Of a DNA stretch of 64,000 nucleotides, positions 9,303-21,827 are shown piece after piece; position 1 is the first letter of the stretch; every line of letters begins with the position of its first letter. The notes under the pieces are model-generated. The model worked only from the letters and a program-made list of their open reading frames with translations. It searched no databases and was not told the origin of the DNA. The DNA lies in the NCBI GenBank assembly GCA_003184365.1, contig NKYR01000018.1, positions 62,001-126,000 of the forward strand, written 5' to 3'. The position numbers were made by a program, and so were the translations under genes. This DNA is from Evernia prunastri (Eukaryota; Ascomycota; Lecanoromycetes; Lecanorales; Parmeliaceae).

Positions 9303-10890
9303 ATGTCAACCCTCGAAGATCTCGATGACATGGAGCGGGAGGAGAAGGAGGAAAAGAAGGATGACGGCGACAAAGATGGCAAGGAGCCTGATCAGAACGG
9401 TGACGCCGAGATGAGGGACGCTGGCCCTGACAAGAAGGAAGAAGAGAAAGAGGAAGATATATTCGACCCTGAAATATTACATTCAAGTACAAGAGACATC
9501 GTCACGAGGCGGCGACTCTTAGAGAACGATATGAGGATCATGAAGAGCGAATTCCAACGCTTGACACATGAGCAAGCAGCGATGAAGGAGAAGATCAAGG
9601 ATAATCTGGATAAGATTGAGAACAACAGGTGCGTTTAGGAAGGTCTCGGTCATCCTAGAATCTACTGTGCTGATAAAGAGTTACAGACAGCTCCCATACC
9701 TCGTTGGAAACGTCGTAGAGCTTCTAGATCTAGATGTCGAAAAAGAGGCAGCAGAAGAAGGTGCCAATATCGACTTAGACGCAACCCGGATTGGCAAATC
9801 CGCAGTTATCAAAACCTCCACCCGCCAAACCATCTTCCTCCCTCTCATCGGTCTCGTCGATCATACTGCTTTGAAACCTGGGGACCTCATCGGCGTCAAC
9901 AAAGATTCCTACCTCGTTCTCGACACCCTGCCCGCCGAATATGACAGCAGAGTCAAGGCTATGGAGGTCGACGAGAAGCCTACAGAGAAATACACCGATG
10001 TTGGCGGCCTAGATAAACAAATTGAGGAACTTGTGGAGGCTATAGTTTGGCCTATGAAGGAAGCTGAGCGATTTAAGAAGATTGGTATCAAAGCCCCCAA
10101 AGGTACGTCAACTCATCCGGGTGCTTGTCCCCCGCCGACCTCTCAATGATTGACCGACCTTTTCAACAGGAGCACTAATGTACGGGCCTCCTGGAACCGG
10201 CAAGACTCTACTCGCCCGAGCCTGCGCCGCCCAAACGGACGCCACCTTTCTTAAACTCGCCGGCCCCCAACTTGTCCAAATGTTCATCGGCGACGGCGCC
10301 AAGCTCGTCCGTGACTGCTTCGCTCTCGCCAAAGAGAAAGCGCCTTCAATCATCTTTATTGACGAGCTCGACGCCGTCGGCACCAAACGCTTCGATAGCG
10401 AGAAGAGCGGCGACCGAGAAGTCCAACGAACCATGCTGGAACTCCTCAACCAACTGGACGGCTTCGCATCCGACGACCGGGTCAAAGTCCTTGCGGCCAC
10501 GAACCGCGTCGATGTGCTGGATCCCGCCCTGCTCCGTTCAGGGCGGTTGGATCGCAAGATCGAGTTCCCGCTGCCGAACGAGGAAGCCCGGGCGCAGATT
10601 CTGAAGATCCACAGCCGGAAGATGACGGTGGACGATGCGGTCAACTGGCCCGAGCTGGCGAGGAGTACGGACGAGTTCGGCGGAGCGCAGCTGAAGGCTG
10701 TCTGTGTCGAGGCGGGGATGATTGCGTTGAGGAAGGGCATGGTGAAGATTGGGCACGAGCATTACGTGGACGCCATTGCGGAGGTGCAGGCGAAGAAGAA
10801 GGTGAGGCTTCCCTGCGAGCTCGAGCTTCCCGAAGGCGAAGAACGAAAGGCTGACTTAACTCATAGGACACGGTCAATTTCTACGCTTGA
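9303..10890 (+). CDS. RPT5: 26S proteasome regulatory ATPase subunit Rpt5 (PSMC3)
   Basis: One of six AAA+ ATPases in the base of the 19S proteasome particle, which unfolds substrates and opens the 20S gate. Exons: 9303-9628, 9687-10102, 10170-10801 and 10867-10890 (465 aa). An acidic, Lys-rich N-terminus (residues 1-60) is followed by a coiled coil and an OB domain (about residues 115-185). Then come Walker A GPPGTGKT, Walker B IIFIDELDAVG, sensor AATNRVDVLDPALLRSGRLDRKIEF and the SRH arginines. The last exon has only eight codons including the stop and encodes DTVNFYA. The terminal FYA is the conserved Rpt5 tail that docks into the 20S pocket and supports the assignment over the other Rpt subunits. 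Confidence 0.97.
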
Positions 10891-12003
10891 GAGCGGTGAA
10901 GGTGAGAGACACCGGCTCAGCAAAGGTCGGGCAGAGGAAGATAGACGGCTGTCCATACATAGCATGGCGATGGCGCGCAGGGTATACTCGATATCTTTGA
11001 AACCAAGCATCAAACGAGAGTGGAACTATGATCGTTCTTGCCCTCTGTAACACGTACCCTTGGTCCAACAGATCGCTTTTACAGGAATCAATCAGCGCGG
11101 CACACCTGAGTCTCTCTAGCGAGCCTAGTGGACTCGCACTTGAGGCGTAGTCAATCGGAGAATGACTGGACGTCACGGCACTTTCCCGAAACATGAGAGA
11201 TATTCACGAGCCATTCAAAGGATATCACTTATCGCACATAATTGCCCTTGAATCTAAATGTCTAAACATCTGCAGTAGTCTGATATCACATTACTGACAC
11301 ACCGTCCAACACCAGACTTTTCCACCCCAATCGGCCTAAGTACAGTTTTTTGGTGGCCACATGCAAAGCAGCCGAAGAAAGAAAAAGGGAAAAAAGATGC
11401 GAGCCTCGTCCCAAAGCTCGAACGAATGCCATGAAAGGGTATCATGTTGTAAGCCTGAAGCTCAGTCCAACTCTAAAGGAGCCGTGTGAATGTAAAGCCC
11501 GTCCTCCTGTTTTCCTGAATCGTCCTGATAAGGGATCTCCTGAGCGAGAGTAGCCATGCGGAAGATGCGATAATGTTCTCTCATATCCGCGATTTCGAAC
11601 GTTAAAAGTCCACCCATGAAAAGAACGCCACGATGCTGAAGTTTCTGATGTTTGAATGCCCGAAGAAGTCTAATTGAAGCGCCCGCTAGAATGGATGAAA
11701 AAAGGTCGTGATCCTGAAGAGGGATCTTGCGCCGTATAAACATGTATGCGAAGTCATTAACTTCCCTAATGCGAATAATTCCGGGTACTCCCTTTTCTGA
11801 TGCTGGCTATTATGTATTGGTAGAAAAGAATTGTCTCGGAGGTCAAAGGGTACCCGGTAGGATGCCGTAACCCAGGGTGGGATGTGAAAGCTCGAAGAAG
11901 TGAAAAAGTACGGGCCGCAAGCTCAATGCCAAGTGAAGGAGTATGCAAGTTTTGGTGGGATATTACTGGGTCCCATTGCCTCGTCGAGCGACGGGTATCA
12001 AAG
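10891..12003. other. Convergent intergenic region
   Basis: About 1.1 kb between RPT5 (+) and the cyclin gene (-). Short frames on both strands lack recognisable features. It probably holds the two 3' UTRs. Confidence 0.45.
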
Positions 12004-13452
12004 CTAGCCAACAACTGCCTGAGAACAGTAGTTGGAAGCCATAGAATAGCGTTCATACTGTGGCCCACAATAAACACAGCCGCAATTACTGCCATGAATA
12101 TACTGCTGCGCATATGGTGTGTAGTAATTTGACTGCGAGGCGCTGGAACCAAGGACTTGCAGTGACGGGGGGAGCTTCATAGACGGATAGGTCGACTGCG
12201 GTGCATGGCCATACGTAAAGCCACCATGCGTGTACCATTCTGGCGTAGTGGGACCTGTTTCGGGAGGCGAATAGTCTTTCTGCGAACGCAACGGACGCCA
12301 CTGATCATAGCGAGGTGTATTCCAGTGTGAAGGTGCCTGGTTTTTATACCCGTTGCCAAGTAGGTGGTCGACAAACGAAGCTGACTGGTGATCTGTCGGA
12401 GAAGATCGCTGGCGCAAAGACCTCTGCCTTTGTACATCATTCCCATTGAAAGCCGTTGAGCTACCAATGTGGGTCTGTTTCAGCGATTCCGCTAATGCTA
12501 CGTCGACCTTATTCGCCTTGAATGCTTGCCAACGTCGATGCCACAAGAGGAAGCCCTCCGGGTCGTCTGGATTGATATGCATATTCCATTTAATGTCTGT
12601 CAGCCATTCCACCTCGAGCACATTGAGTTCGCCGACTGGTATACTGCTCACTTCCGACCAGGAACGATTTTGAAAGGTGTTGTCATCCAGGAATTTGGAA
12701 CCAAGGACGAGAGCTGTGGTAAGCATGCGGTATACTTGCCCACTGCCATGGTTGTATTTGCCCCCGTTTGACAGCAGTGTCATCCGCTCGGCAAGGTAGT
12801 GAAGTCCAAGAAGGATGGTAGAGCTGGGCAGCCGGGTGGAAGAAAGAATCTGTGAGACGTATTTGCGAAAGTCTGAATGAACTGGGGATTCCGAGCGAAG
12901 TACACTTCGAGTCATGTCAATATCTGCCAGGCAGATTCTGGAGGCATAGATGTCATACATTCCCTGTGCCATTTTGGACACAAAGTCGACCATGTCTTCC
13001 ATCTCGTAGTCCAAGTGAGCCGCGACACCACCCACTGCCTTCTCCTCTTTAGGCTGAGGAACATTAGGTGCACTAGGAGCACGAGTGGATCGTCCATGCG
13101 GCTGATATTCTTCCAAGGAGCGATCGGGGACTCTGATCGGCGGTAGCAAGGGGACGCTTGATGTAGCGTAACCATTTGCAGCGGCTTGAGCGTTGGCATA
13201 CTTTGACTGCGGATGATGATTGGTCTCCTGAAGGTATGCGTGACGTGAAATTGGAGCGAGGGTATATTGCGGGTAGCGTGGTAGGATATCATGTCCTTCA
13301 GGTCGCCCCAACTCGTAGATGGACCCCTGACCTAAAGTATTGATTGCAGGAAGCTGACCTCCCACATGAGCACTGCTGGGATACGCATCATAATGGTCCG
13401 GAGGCGTCAGAGGCATCTGTCGTGGAAGTGTGCTAGGGTAGAATGAAGGCAT
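12004..13452 (-). CDS. Pho80/Clg1-like cyclin
   Basis: Cyclin-domain protein likely to activate a Pho85-type CDK. Single exon, 482 aa from the ATG at 13452 (MPSFYPSTLPRQMPLTPPDHY). The frame stays open upstream to 13620, but that extension looks like leader sequence. Residues 1-135 are low complexity (Pro, Ser, Tyr). The cyclin box lies around residues 145-310 and reads DMVDFVSKMAQGMYDIY, FRKYVSQILSSTRLPSSTILLGLHYLAERM, VYRMLTTALVLGSKFLDDN and NVLEVEWLTDIKWNMHI. The C-terminal third is Pro/Ser/Tyr/Gln-rich with a CGCVYCG pair of cysteine doublets. The cyclin fold is sure; the precise subfamily is inference. Confidence 0.88.
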   Translation of the reverse strand: MPSFYPSTLPRQMPLTPPDHYDAYPSSAHVGGQLPAINTLGQGSIYELGRPEGHDILPRYPQYTLAPISRHAYLQETNHHPQSKYANAQAAANGYATSSVPLLPPIRVPDRSLEEYQPHGRSTRAPSAPNVPQPKEEKAVGGVAAHLDYEMEDMVDFVSKMAQGMYDIYASRICLADIDMTRSVLRSESPVHSDFRKYVSQILSSTRLPSSTILLGLHYLAERMTLLSNGGKYNHGSGQVYRMLTTALVLGSKFLDDNTFQNRSWSEVSSIPVGELNVLEVEWLTDIKWNMHINPDDPEGFLLWHRRWQAFKANKVDVALAESLKQTHIGSSTAFNGNDVQRQRSLRQRSSPTDHQSASFVDHLLGNGYKNQAPSHWNTPRYDQWRPLRSQKDYSPPETGPTTPEWYTHGGFTYGHAPQSTYPSMKLPPSLQVLGSSASQSNYYTPYAQQYIHGSNCGCVYCGPQYERYSMASNYCSQAVVG

Positions 13453-15670
13453 GATCTGGCAACGATAACCAAGAGAGCCAAAAACTCGACTATTGGGACG
13501 AGGGTGTTGATCACGGAGCGTCGATGACCAGGATATCCCGTGCCTTCGCTTGTCCCAGCCTATCACTGCCAGCAACGCGAAGCACTGCTTGGTGAAGTTC
13601 AAGGAGGCTCCAGTATTCAAATATCCGACTCTGATATCATGGGTGGTTTCAGATGTATAGTAGAGTCATACTCTGGTGTGGAATCTGACCTGGTGGTAGT
13701 TGTCGTAAATCGTAATATTGAAAGATAGGTCGTCACGCTGAAAGTACAAGACCGCTGAAATTGAAAAGCCTGATGGAAAGGGAAGATGATGATCGGGAAT
13801 GTTTTCTGCAGTGTGTTGTTGATGCGGAAGCGTGCAGTATTGGAGATTCTTTGTCGGGCACTTAGTGGTCAGGATTGACTCAAGGAGGCACAAGTCTTAG
13901 TGAAAAGCTCGTTTGGCTTGAGATGAAGTGTCAAATTCCTGTGGTGGGTGTTGAATGGCAAAAGGGGGGGGGGCGAAGCCTGGTGAAGGTTCTATCTAAG
14001 CGTGCAAAGCCATGGATGGGAGCCTGATGGACAAGAACCGTGTGACAGAAGCAAGCACCGGGCGTTCCACTGCCGAGAGTACTCTTTACGGTCCAAAGCT
14101 GAGACCCAACATCAAACGGCAAGCGACTGATCGGTGTGTGGTGAGAATGCTGGAAGAGGACTCCTTCTTTCTTCGGCAAGTTCGTACCGGATCCAAGACT
14201 GCGAGGATATTGGTAAGTAGAGAGAGGATTTTTCTGACACAGATATGTTGCAGCGAGAAGATGTTGTGTCCTTTTGGTCTGCCAGAGGAGATCCGGTAAG
14301 GAGTGGGAGTAGGAGGCAGACTGTGTTGGGAGAAGGGGAAATTAAGAGTAATTTCTTTCCAGACCGCGTTCCGCTCGGCGGGTGTTGGAGCTGAGCGGGA
14401 GGAAGGAGAGGGTGTCGTTTACAGCGGAGGGAATGGAGGTGGAGATGGAGGTGGAGGTAGAGGTAGGAATGTGATGAGAGGAGCAGAGGGTAGAGGGATG
14501 AAGGAAGAAAAGAAAAGAGAAGAGTAAGAGTAATAGTAGGAGAGAGAGGGTAGTAGTAGTCACTTTGTTGGTGGATGACGATGAGCGGTGATAGGGAGCA
14601 AGAGGCAAGAGGAGGCAGCCGCTTTCCCTTTCCCTTTCCCTTTCCCTTTCCCTTTCCCTCTGCTCGGCTCGGAGGTGGAAATTTGGGTTACCTTGGCCAA
14701 GGATTTAGGCTAAGGGGCGCCGCCAAGCCCAAATAGGTTTGAGGAAAGAAAATAAAGGCAAACCAAAAACTAAAAAAATCAAAGAATCAAAAAAATTAAT
14801 TTACTCATACATACTACATACTCATATGAATTTGCAGAAAGATTTGCCGGATTATTAATGCGATGGAATTAATACTCTATAGGGAAAAGGAAAAAAGAAA
14901 AGAAAAAAAACAACAACAATCAGCTCAGGTAGCCTCGTAGCTCTCTAATAAATGATAATCGAATTTCAACTACTTGAATAGTAGTAAAAGTACCAGGCAT
15001 CTCTTCTGCTCAAATCTATAGTTCATGCCTTATAGGCTATCGCAACGTCCTAAGTGCAGAAGGCGGAGTGACCGCCTTGTCTGACTGCTTATGCACTTAA
15101 CGCTAATGTGGGAGTCCAGACTAATGGAGAAGCTTGAGGACCAGTCATTATTGACTCCTTGGTCCCTTTCTGGGCGTTGCATGCGAGCGAACATCTCAAC
15201 TACCTAGAGTACACATCCGAAATTTTCTCAAATTTGCACATGATGAGAGAGTGAATCTTTTGACTACTGGTAAACATTGGTGGATTTGATTGGTGCCTTT
15301 TCGAATAGGCTTCCATCTCCAAAGCTCTCGCACTTGGTCACTTCTTCCTAATGCCCTTGATGACTGGGCTACTGGTCCAATGAGAACCTGGCATGCATCG
15401 CTCGTTCTTTTCCTGCTTTTCGTGAATAGTAAGAGAAGGATGGTGATTCGTACTGTATGCACGCTATCGGCTGATGGAATCAGACACGGGGAGTGGCGAA
15501 TCGCGTATTGCTTTTCCCCATCCCTAAGAGAGCTAGAGTAAAGCTTCCGTTTCCATGCGACAAACCTGCAGCTAAACGCAACCTCTGGTCTTCCGAGGTT
15601 GGTAGATCGAGCATGGAGCCGTCCACGCCTTACAGCTCGGATTCCCATGGGCAGATGCCAGTAGGTTCAT
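13453..15670. other. Long leader/intergenic region with hexanucleotide repeat
   Basis: About 2.2 kb upstream of the cyclin gene (-) and downstream of RSC7 (-). It has strongly skewed purine/pyrimidine runs (14380-14560). 14760-14930 is AT-rich. A 150-codon minus frame at 15196-15648 has no recognisable domain and was not accepted as a gene. Confidence 0.45.
14621..14660. repeat. (CCCTTT)n hexanucleotide microsatellite
   Basis: About six uninterrupted copies of CCCTTT upstream of the cyclin gene. It is not the telomere repeat TTAGGG. Confidence 0.85.
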
Positions 15671-17419
15671 TCAAGTATTGTAAGTGATTCGTAGTCGTGC
15701 TCTAGCTCCATCGTCGTGGTCCGTGCCCCAGTGCTGTTTCCACGCCTTCTCCACCGCCCTCGCCTCGACAAACGATTGACGGCAATCTGCCGGTAATTCA
15801 GCAACCAAGTACTCCGGCACACTAGTCAGCCCCCCAGGCCCAACATCGAGGGTTCCTTCATCGGGTCCGGGACATCCTAATACTGATGCAGGAGGAGTTT
15901 CGTAATAAGTGTCGGAGATCATGAAGTTGCGTGTGAACACTGGTGGGATGCCCGGGAATATTGTATCTGCGGCTGATTCGTGGTCACCCGAGTGTTCAAG
16001 TGTACCTTTTAGCCCGTCGGGTAAATTTCCGTTGACATGATCAGCTGCAGTTGGCGATGTTCTTGATACATGCTCCCACCGAGCGTGCGTGGGCTGCATA
16101 ATCTTTGGATATTGCATGATGTTGGTGTGGACGTCGTAAACGCCGTTCAAATTATGACGGCGCTGCAGGGCGAGAGCAGAATTGAAACGGCTGAGAAAAA
16201 TCAGTCAGATATTCGCAACTGAGATTCTGTGGCTTTTACCTAGACTCTCGGGCATGCTCAAACATCCAGTTCGCCCCAGTGACAATGACCTTGCGCTTTT
16301 TGCCCTCTACGGCCTTGCCGTTGACTATGGGAACGCTTGGTGCTCCTGTGTGGTAGACGGCGCTTGCCCCATGCCACGCAACAAATTTGTTTTTGTCATA
16401 CTCCTCGCCACCACCAGGTAGATCGTCCTCGGGATTAGCCAACTCGCCCTCAACATCTCCGTTGGCACGTGCTGCAGCTGCCTGGTAATCGTCCGTTATC
16501 TTTTTGCCACCAATAATAATCTTTGCCCCAAACTCTCGAAAGACGGAGCGAGCAGTGACAACGCCAATCGCCCTTCCCTTGTACGAGTGAGGGATAAGGC
16601 CCCGTTCAATCAAGTCTTTCTTGGCCTCCTCGGCAAGGATGATCTTATACAGCTGCTTGTGCTTCTGAAAAAACAAATAGCTGTCTCGAAATCCGATACA
16701 TCTTGCGGGCTCAGTAGATAGCATGTAAAGCCGGTCGTCCTTTCCTTCAATTGAGAAGGTTCTGACGCGATATTCTCTGCCCCCCTTGAGGTGCCCATTC
16801 ACATCGACCTTCTCCTCGCCCTCGGGGTCGGGTGGCAGCTGTACTTCATCGTCCTTGACGGGGGCCATATTGCCTTCTTTATCCAGAGGTACTTGCGTGA
16901 TGTGCGATGGCCCTCCTCTAGGCTTACCCCATCGACCTCCTCCAAAGCCACGCCCACGCCAACCGCCTCTCTTCCTCGGGGTTCCTGCTTCCGATCCGGT
17001 ATCCCGTGACTCTAACTCGTCTGCTGCACCTCGACGACTCGATCCTCGTCTGGCAGGTCTTCCGCGCTTTCGGGGCTTAGGTGTTCGTCCAGGATTCGGC
17101 GTTGAGAGGCGAGAGCCTGCATCTGATTCGGCGGCCGGTGTAGCTTGACCATCTTCCTCCACTTCTGCTTCCTTTTCCTCTTCATTCTCACTACCATTTT
17201 CGTGCACACTCGCTGGGCCTGAAGCAGGTCCATCTAACATTTCTTCATCCGAAAGTTCCGGAGCTTTGGGTGTTGATAATCCTGAGATTATTTTTTCAGC
17301 GATTGGTCAGTTGATCTCCACATCTTACTTGGCCTTCTTGAGCCGGAGTATGATAGCAAAGGAATTTCACTCTTACTTTTCACTGCTTTTGCAGCTTGGG
17401 CTCGAGATGCGCGGACCAT
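15671..17419 (-). CDS. RSC/SWI-SNF chromatin remodelling subunit RSC7 (Npl6/Swp82 family)
   Basis: Subunit of the RSC-type chromatin remodelling complex in the nucleus. Exons on the minus strand: 17419-17377, 17281-16240 and 16190-15671 (534 aa). The N-terminal ~170 residues are acidic then basic, with repeated Lys/Arg-Gly blocks (RKRGRPARRGSSRRG, GGWRGRGFGGGRWGKPRGG) typical of a DNA-binding tail. The conserved core follows: YRVRTFSIEGKDDRLYMLSTEPARCIGFRDSYLFFQKH, LIERGLIPHSYKGRAIGVVTARSVFREFGAKII and NGVYDVHTNIMQYPKIMQPTHARWE. Both introns restore frame (KRLSTPKAPELSDEEM; ARESSRFNSALALQRRHNLNG). The family is clear; assignment to RSC rather than SWI/SNF is inference. Confidence 0.92.
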
Positions 17420-19271
17420 GACTGCAACATTCGACGCTGTTACATAGCAAGTGCATGGATATGTGGAAGGTCGCCGTCCAAAGCTAAAGATACTCTACTC
17501 TCTTGACTCTTGACTCTTGGCGAGGAACGTCGCGTTGGGTTGTTGTTGGATTGCTGAGTAATCAGAGTTCCACAACCTGTGAACCGAGAATCTGCCGTGA
17601 TTCCACTGGCCGCCTTGGCGTTGAGCACTTGAGATGGTGGCTTGGATTTTAAGAATTCAGGCAGACTTACTCGTATTCTCGGATAGCTTCCGCGAGTTCT
17701 AGTCCAGACAGTAGTAAATACCTACGGTAGTATTATATCACTAGTATACTCTGCAACTACTTGTATGCCAAAGCTTCCATCCGTTGGTGTTGGAGCCTTG
17801 ATCCCGCAGTGGGCCGAGAAAGAAAGAGTTTCTCACCCCTCTCTGTGTTCATCATCCAGCTTCAGAGAGGAAAGACGGGGAATGAAAAGACGGGGAAAGG
17901 GGAAGGGGAAGGGCAATTGCTGGCGACATGATTGATGCCTTACTTTTCAACTTTAGGCTTGTTTGGACATTGGATGATGTTTAACATACTACTCTACACC
18001 AAATTCCAATAGACACTTCCGACAAGTAGGTAAGGTATTAAATATTATTAAATAAATGATACCTGGGTAGTAATTAGGGGATAATGAGTATGATGATATG
18101 GACTTGGAAAGTGCTCTCTTTGATCACGATTCGTGAGTGCCGGAGACCTAGTCTATGCGAATAGTAGTAATTAATATTAATATAGATGGTTAATTGGACG
18201 GAGTACTCTAGGGCAAGTTGGAAAGTTCTTTTCCACCTTCTTCCTATCGAATCGGGCGCACGGAGAGGGGGTGGTTCGGAGACAGCCGAGAAAGACGGAG
18301 AGTCCAGAGAGTCCTTGGACTCTTGGTGGTGCAGTAGTAGTCCTTACCTACCGTGCTACCTTACCTTAACCCCCACCAATTCAATTCACCGTTTTTTTTA
18401 GGAGAGAAGTACGAGTAGAGTATTAATCACCTCGAATCTTATGTTTAAAGTACAGTAACTTATTCATTATCATTTATTATACACCCCACTCGTCAGAACC
18501 GTTGCAACCGACAGTATATCAACAACTACAACAACAACAACCATATAATATATACTATAATTTCAAACTCGCTGGGTAGCGACCAGACGGAGTGGATGGC
18601 TCATCAATTGAATACCGATTACCTGAGGCGGAAGTTGCTCAATCCACAAAGGCAGGTCTTCTCCGTCCAGCTTTTCTCGCATTTGCCCCGCAGACCCACA
18701 ACTCCTGCACCATTCACTCTCCTTCCCTGTCGGAAAACTTCAACTACCTACTCTATATACCCATGTTGCTGTCACCATTCACCAATACCGCATGCACCAT
18801 TGACCTTGCCTACATGTCATACCACTCATCGAGTTCGCTGCTTATTAGCAGCAGAGCTCCTGGAGCTAGTGCAGATCATCTGCTTCCAAATCCCAAGCTT
18901 CCCTGCCAAGCTATTGAGCCGGAACGAAAATTATTCCCAACACCACACAAAATTATAATCCCTCTCATCAGCCCTCTCACTGTTCTTTTTCTTCCTCGCT
19001 CACCCTCTTGAAGCCGGGTGCTTTCATCATTCAATCCTGTCCATGGGCATGCATCATGATAGCTACTAATACCCAAGTTGCACAGTCACTCGGACGATGA
19101 GACTCACAGCATAGGATCAGCACCGCCATCCGGCGTCGCCACACCTCATCCTGACCTGACCGACAAACGGTTACCCGGAATATCACACAGCTATTTTGGA
19201 CAGGTTCGTGAAAGGTTTTTCACAAGTTCCAGCAATCAATAAATCCCTTACCTGTCCACTCCGCGCAAATC
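17420..19271. promoter_or_regulatory. Divergent region between RSC7 and the Sch9-like kinase
   Basis: About 1.85 kb. 17700-18560 is AT-rich with several GGGGAA-type runs near 17880-17915. A plus-strand ATG at 18596 opens a 120-codon frame rich in His, Pro and Cys that ends at 18958 and matches nothing I know. If the kinase transcript starts near 18550 this would be an upstream ORF in its leader. Confidence 0.4.
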
Positions 19272-21827
19272 ATGGAGAATTCTACGTCCAAGCTTAGTCA
19301 AGGGCTTGCGGGTGCCGCTTTGCCCACGGCTCCTAGCTCACCTGGCGGGCAAGATGGGACAGATTCGCAACAGGCCTTGCTCCTGTCATCCCAGAAACAA
19401 TCTCAGGATGGAAGACTTGATTTCTTGACCGCCCCTGCGTATCCAACGCCGCCACCTTCATCTTCTTCTTCATGTTCAACGCGCAAAGTGAGCGAAGCCG
19501 GCAGTGATGGCAGCTCCCAGGCGCGTGAAGCTGATGCGTTCAATGCTTGCCATCCTCTTCTACAACGGCAAGGATCTGGAAGCAACCCCTTGCCAGTCCG
19601 CATCCGTCGACAGACTGCCGGCTTGAATCCCCTCTCCAATATTACAACAAGGTCTTCTATTAATGCCGCACACATTTCGAATCCCACATCCTCTTGTTCT
19701 TCATCGATACCAAGCACCCCAACCTCGGATGCACCTGGCAAATCTGCTCTTTCTTCTTTAACTTCACACCTGGAAGTTACAAGGCTAACTGATCACGCGG
19801 CTTCGCCGCGTCAAAAGAGTACCCCTCCACTTACCCCACGAGCGCTTTCAAACGATGGCTCAGAGTCAGCCAGACAAACGCCACCTACCACGGATCAGGG
19901 TAATGATAGGTCGATCGCGAACGGGGCAAACGCTGCGCCGACACCTCGATCGTCGCCCCCCGTCGGTCCTCCAAAAGGCAAACTATCAGTAACTATAGCA
20001 GGCGCTCGGGGGTTAAGACCCAGTTTCAATCCATACGCTGTGTGCGCTTTTGAAGAAATCGAGTCGATCGCTACCGGCTACGGACAACGAGACCCGGAAA
20101 GAAACCCCGAAGCAAGAAGCAGGGACCAGTCTGGTAGCGGAGTTCCAATCAGAGCACCTGTGGGTGAAATGGGCAGATCCATGGCGATACCGATGAAGAG
20201 TCGGCAAAGCAGTACGACGAGCCTCAAAGACCAAAAAGAGTTCAAGAATGGGAGAATCACTGATCCGATATGGAATCATGAGGCAGTATTGTAAGCATCT
20301 CTTATAGTCCACTTTTTTTGTTTCGCTGATACGTTGGACAGTGATGTCCTTGGGAAACATTCTGAAGTGAGCATCAACGTCTACGACAGCGGGAACCACG
20401 AAGCGTTCTTGGGTCTCGTAAAAGTCAATCCGGATGTATTTCACGAGAACAGGAGAGTTGAGGGATGGTACAAACTCGAATCTCGGGACCCCGAAGAAGA
20501 TCATGTCTCTGGCGAGGTCCACCTCGACTTCTCTTTTCAAGAAACTGATAAGACAAAATTTGGGCCCGATGATTTCCAGATATTGAAGTTGATAGGCAAA
20601 GGTTTGTTTGAGATGCTCCTCCTAAACGTCGGCTACTGAGTCACAATTGCAGGTACCTTTGGCCAAGTTTTTCAAGTGGTGAAAAAGGACACTGGGCGTA
20701 TCTATGCTATGAAGGTCCTTTCAAAGAAGGTTATAGTACAGAAGAAAGAGGTGGCTCACACTTTGGGGGAGCGGAACATCCTCGTCCGCACAGCAACAGC
20801 TAACTCCCAGTTCATCGTCGGACTCAAATTTTCCTTCCAGACTCCTACTGACCTCTATCTTGTCACGGGTTTCATGTCCGGCGGCGAATTGTTCTATCAT
20901 CTACAAAAGGAGGGCAGGTTCGACGAAGGCCGTGCAAAATTCTATATTGCTGAGCTTATTCTCGCTCTTCAACACCTGCACCAATACGACATTGTATACC
21001 GCGACTTGAAACCGGAAAATATTCTGCTTGATGCGAATGGACATATCTCGCTTTGCGATTTCGGTCTGTCAAAAGCCAACCTCACCAAGGACCAGACCAC
21101 CAACACCTTCTGTGGAACTACGGAATATCTCGCTCCAGAAGTATTGCTCGACGAAGCAGGATACACCACAATGGTGGATTTCTGGTCCCTTGGTGTGTTG
21201 GTGTTCGAAATGGTCTGTGGATGGAGTCCATTCTATGCCGATGATACGCAGCAAATGTACAAGAATATCGCTTTTGGCAAGGTCCGCTTTCCCAAGGACG
21301 CTTTGAGCACGGAAGGACGGAATTTTGTCAAAGGCCTGCTTAATCGTAATCCCAAACACCGATTAGGCGCCAAGCGAGACGCGGATGAGCTCAAAGAACA
21401 TATCTTCTTTGCAGACACTGACTGGAATGCAATGATGAACAAAATGGTCGTGCCACCTTTCAAGCCCAAGCTTAAGAATATACGCGACGTGTCCAACTTC
21501 GACCCTGAATTTACCAATGCCCTACAGAACTCTTCCTCACTGAACGAGCGTGCAGCAGCGCTAGCTGCTGGTGGCATGCCGGCTTCGACTCCGCTGTCAC
21601 CAGGCATGCAGGCGAACTTCAAGGGGTTCACTTTTGTGGATGAGAGTACCATGGACGAACAGTTCAAAGGTCAAGATCTGGAGACGATGGATGAGGATAT
21701 GGAGGATGATGAGGGCTGGACACAGCTGCCGAGCACGAAAGGTAATCGAGGGGACCGCATGAGTGGGATCATCAAGACCACATCTAACGACGAGGGAGTT
21801 TTTAACAACGGCCATTTTGACATGTAA
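19272..21827 (+). CDS. AGC-family Ser/Thr protein kinase, Sch9-like
   Basis: Nutrient-signalling kinase of the TORC1-Sch9/S6K branch. Exons: 19272-20290, 20342-20601 and 20653-21827 (817 aa). Residues 1-235 are Ser/Pro/Thr-rich and disordered. A C2-like segment spans about residues 235-425 (KGKLSVTIAGARGLRPSFNPYAVCAFEE ... HLDFSF). The kinase domain follows with GKGTFGQV, the lysine in YAMKVL, YRDLKPENILLD, DFGLSKANL, the activation-loop Thr in NTFCGTTEYLAPE and FWSLGVLVFEM. The C-terminal tail has a turn-motif-like STPLSPGMQ and the hydrophobic motif FKGFTFVDES, a TORC1-type site. The C2-plus-AGC layout is what points to Sch9 rather than PKA or PKC. Confidence 0.93.

Noticed and set aside
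14621..14660. CCCTTT repeat as an interstitial telomere
   Set aside because: The unit differs from the fungal telomere repeat TTAGGG; it is a plain microsatellite.
15196..15648. 150-codon minus-strand open frame
   Set aside because: Arg/Ser-rich random-looking product without recognisable domain; lies in a 3' flank between two genes.
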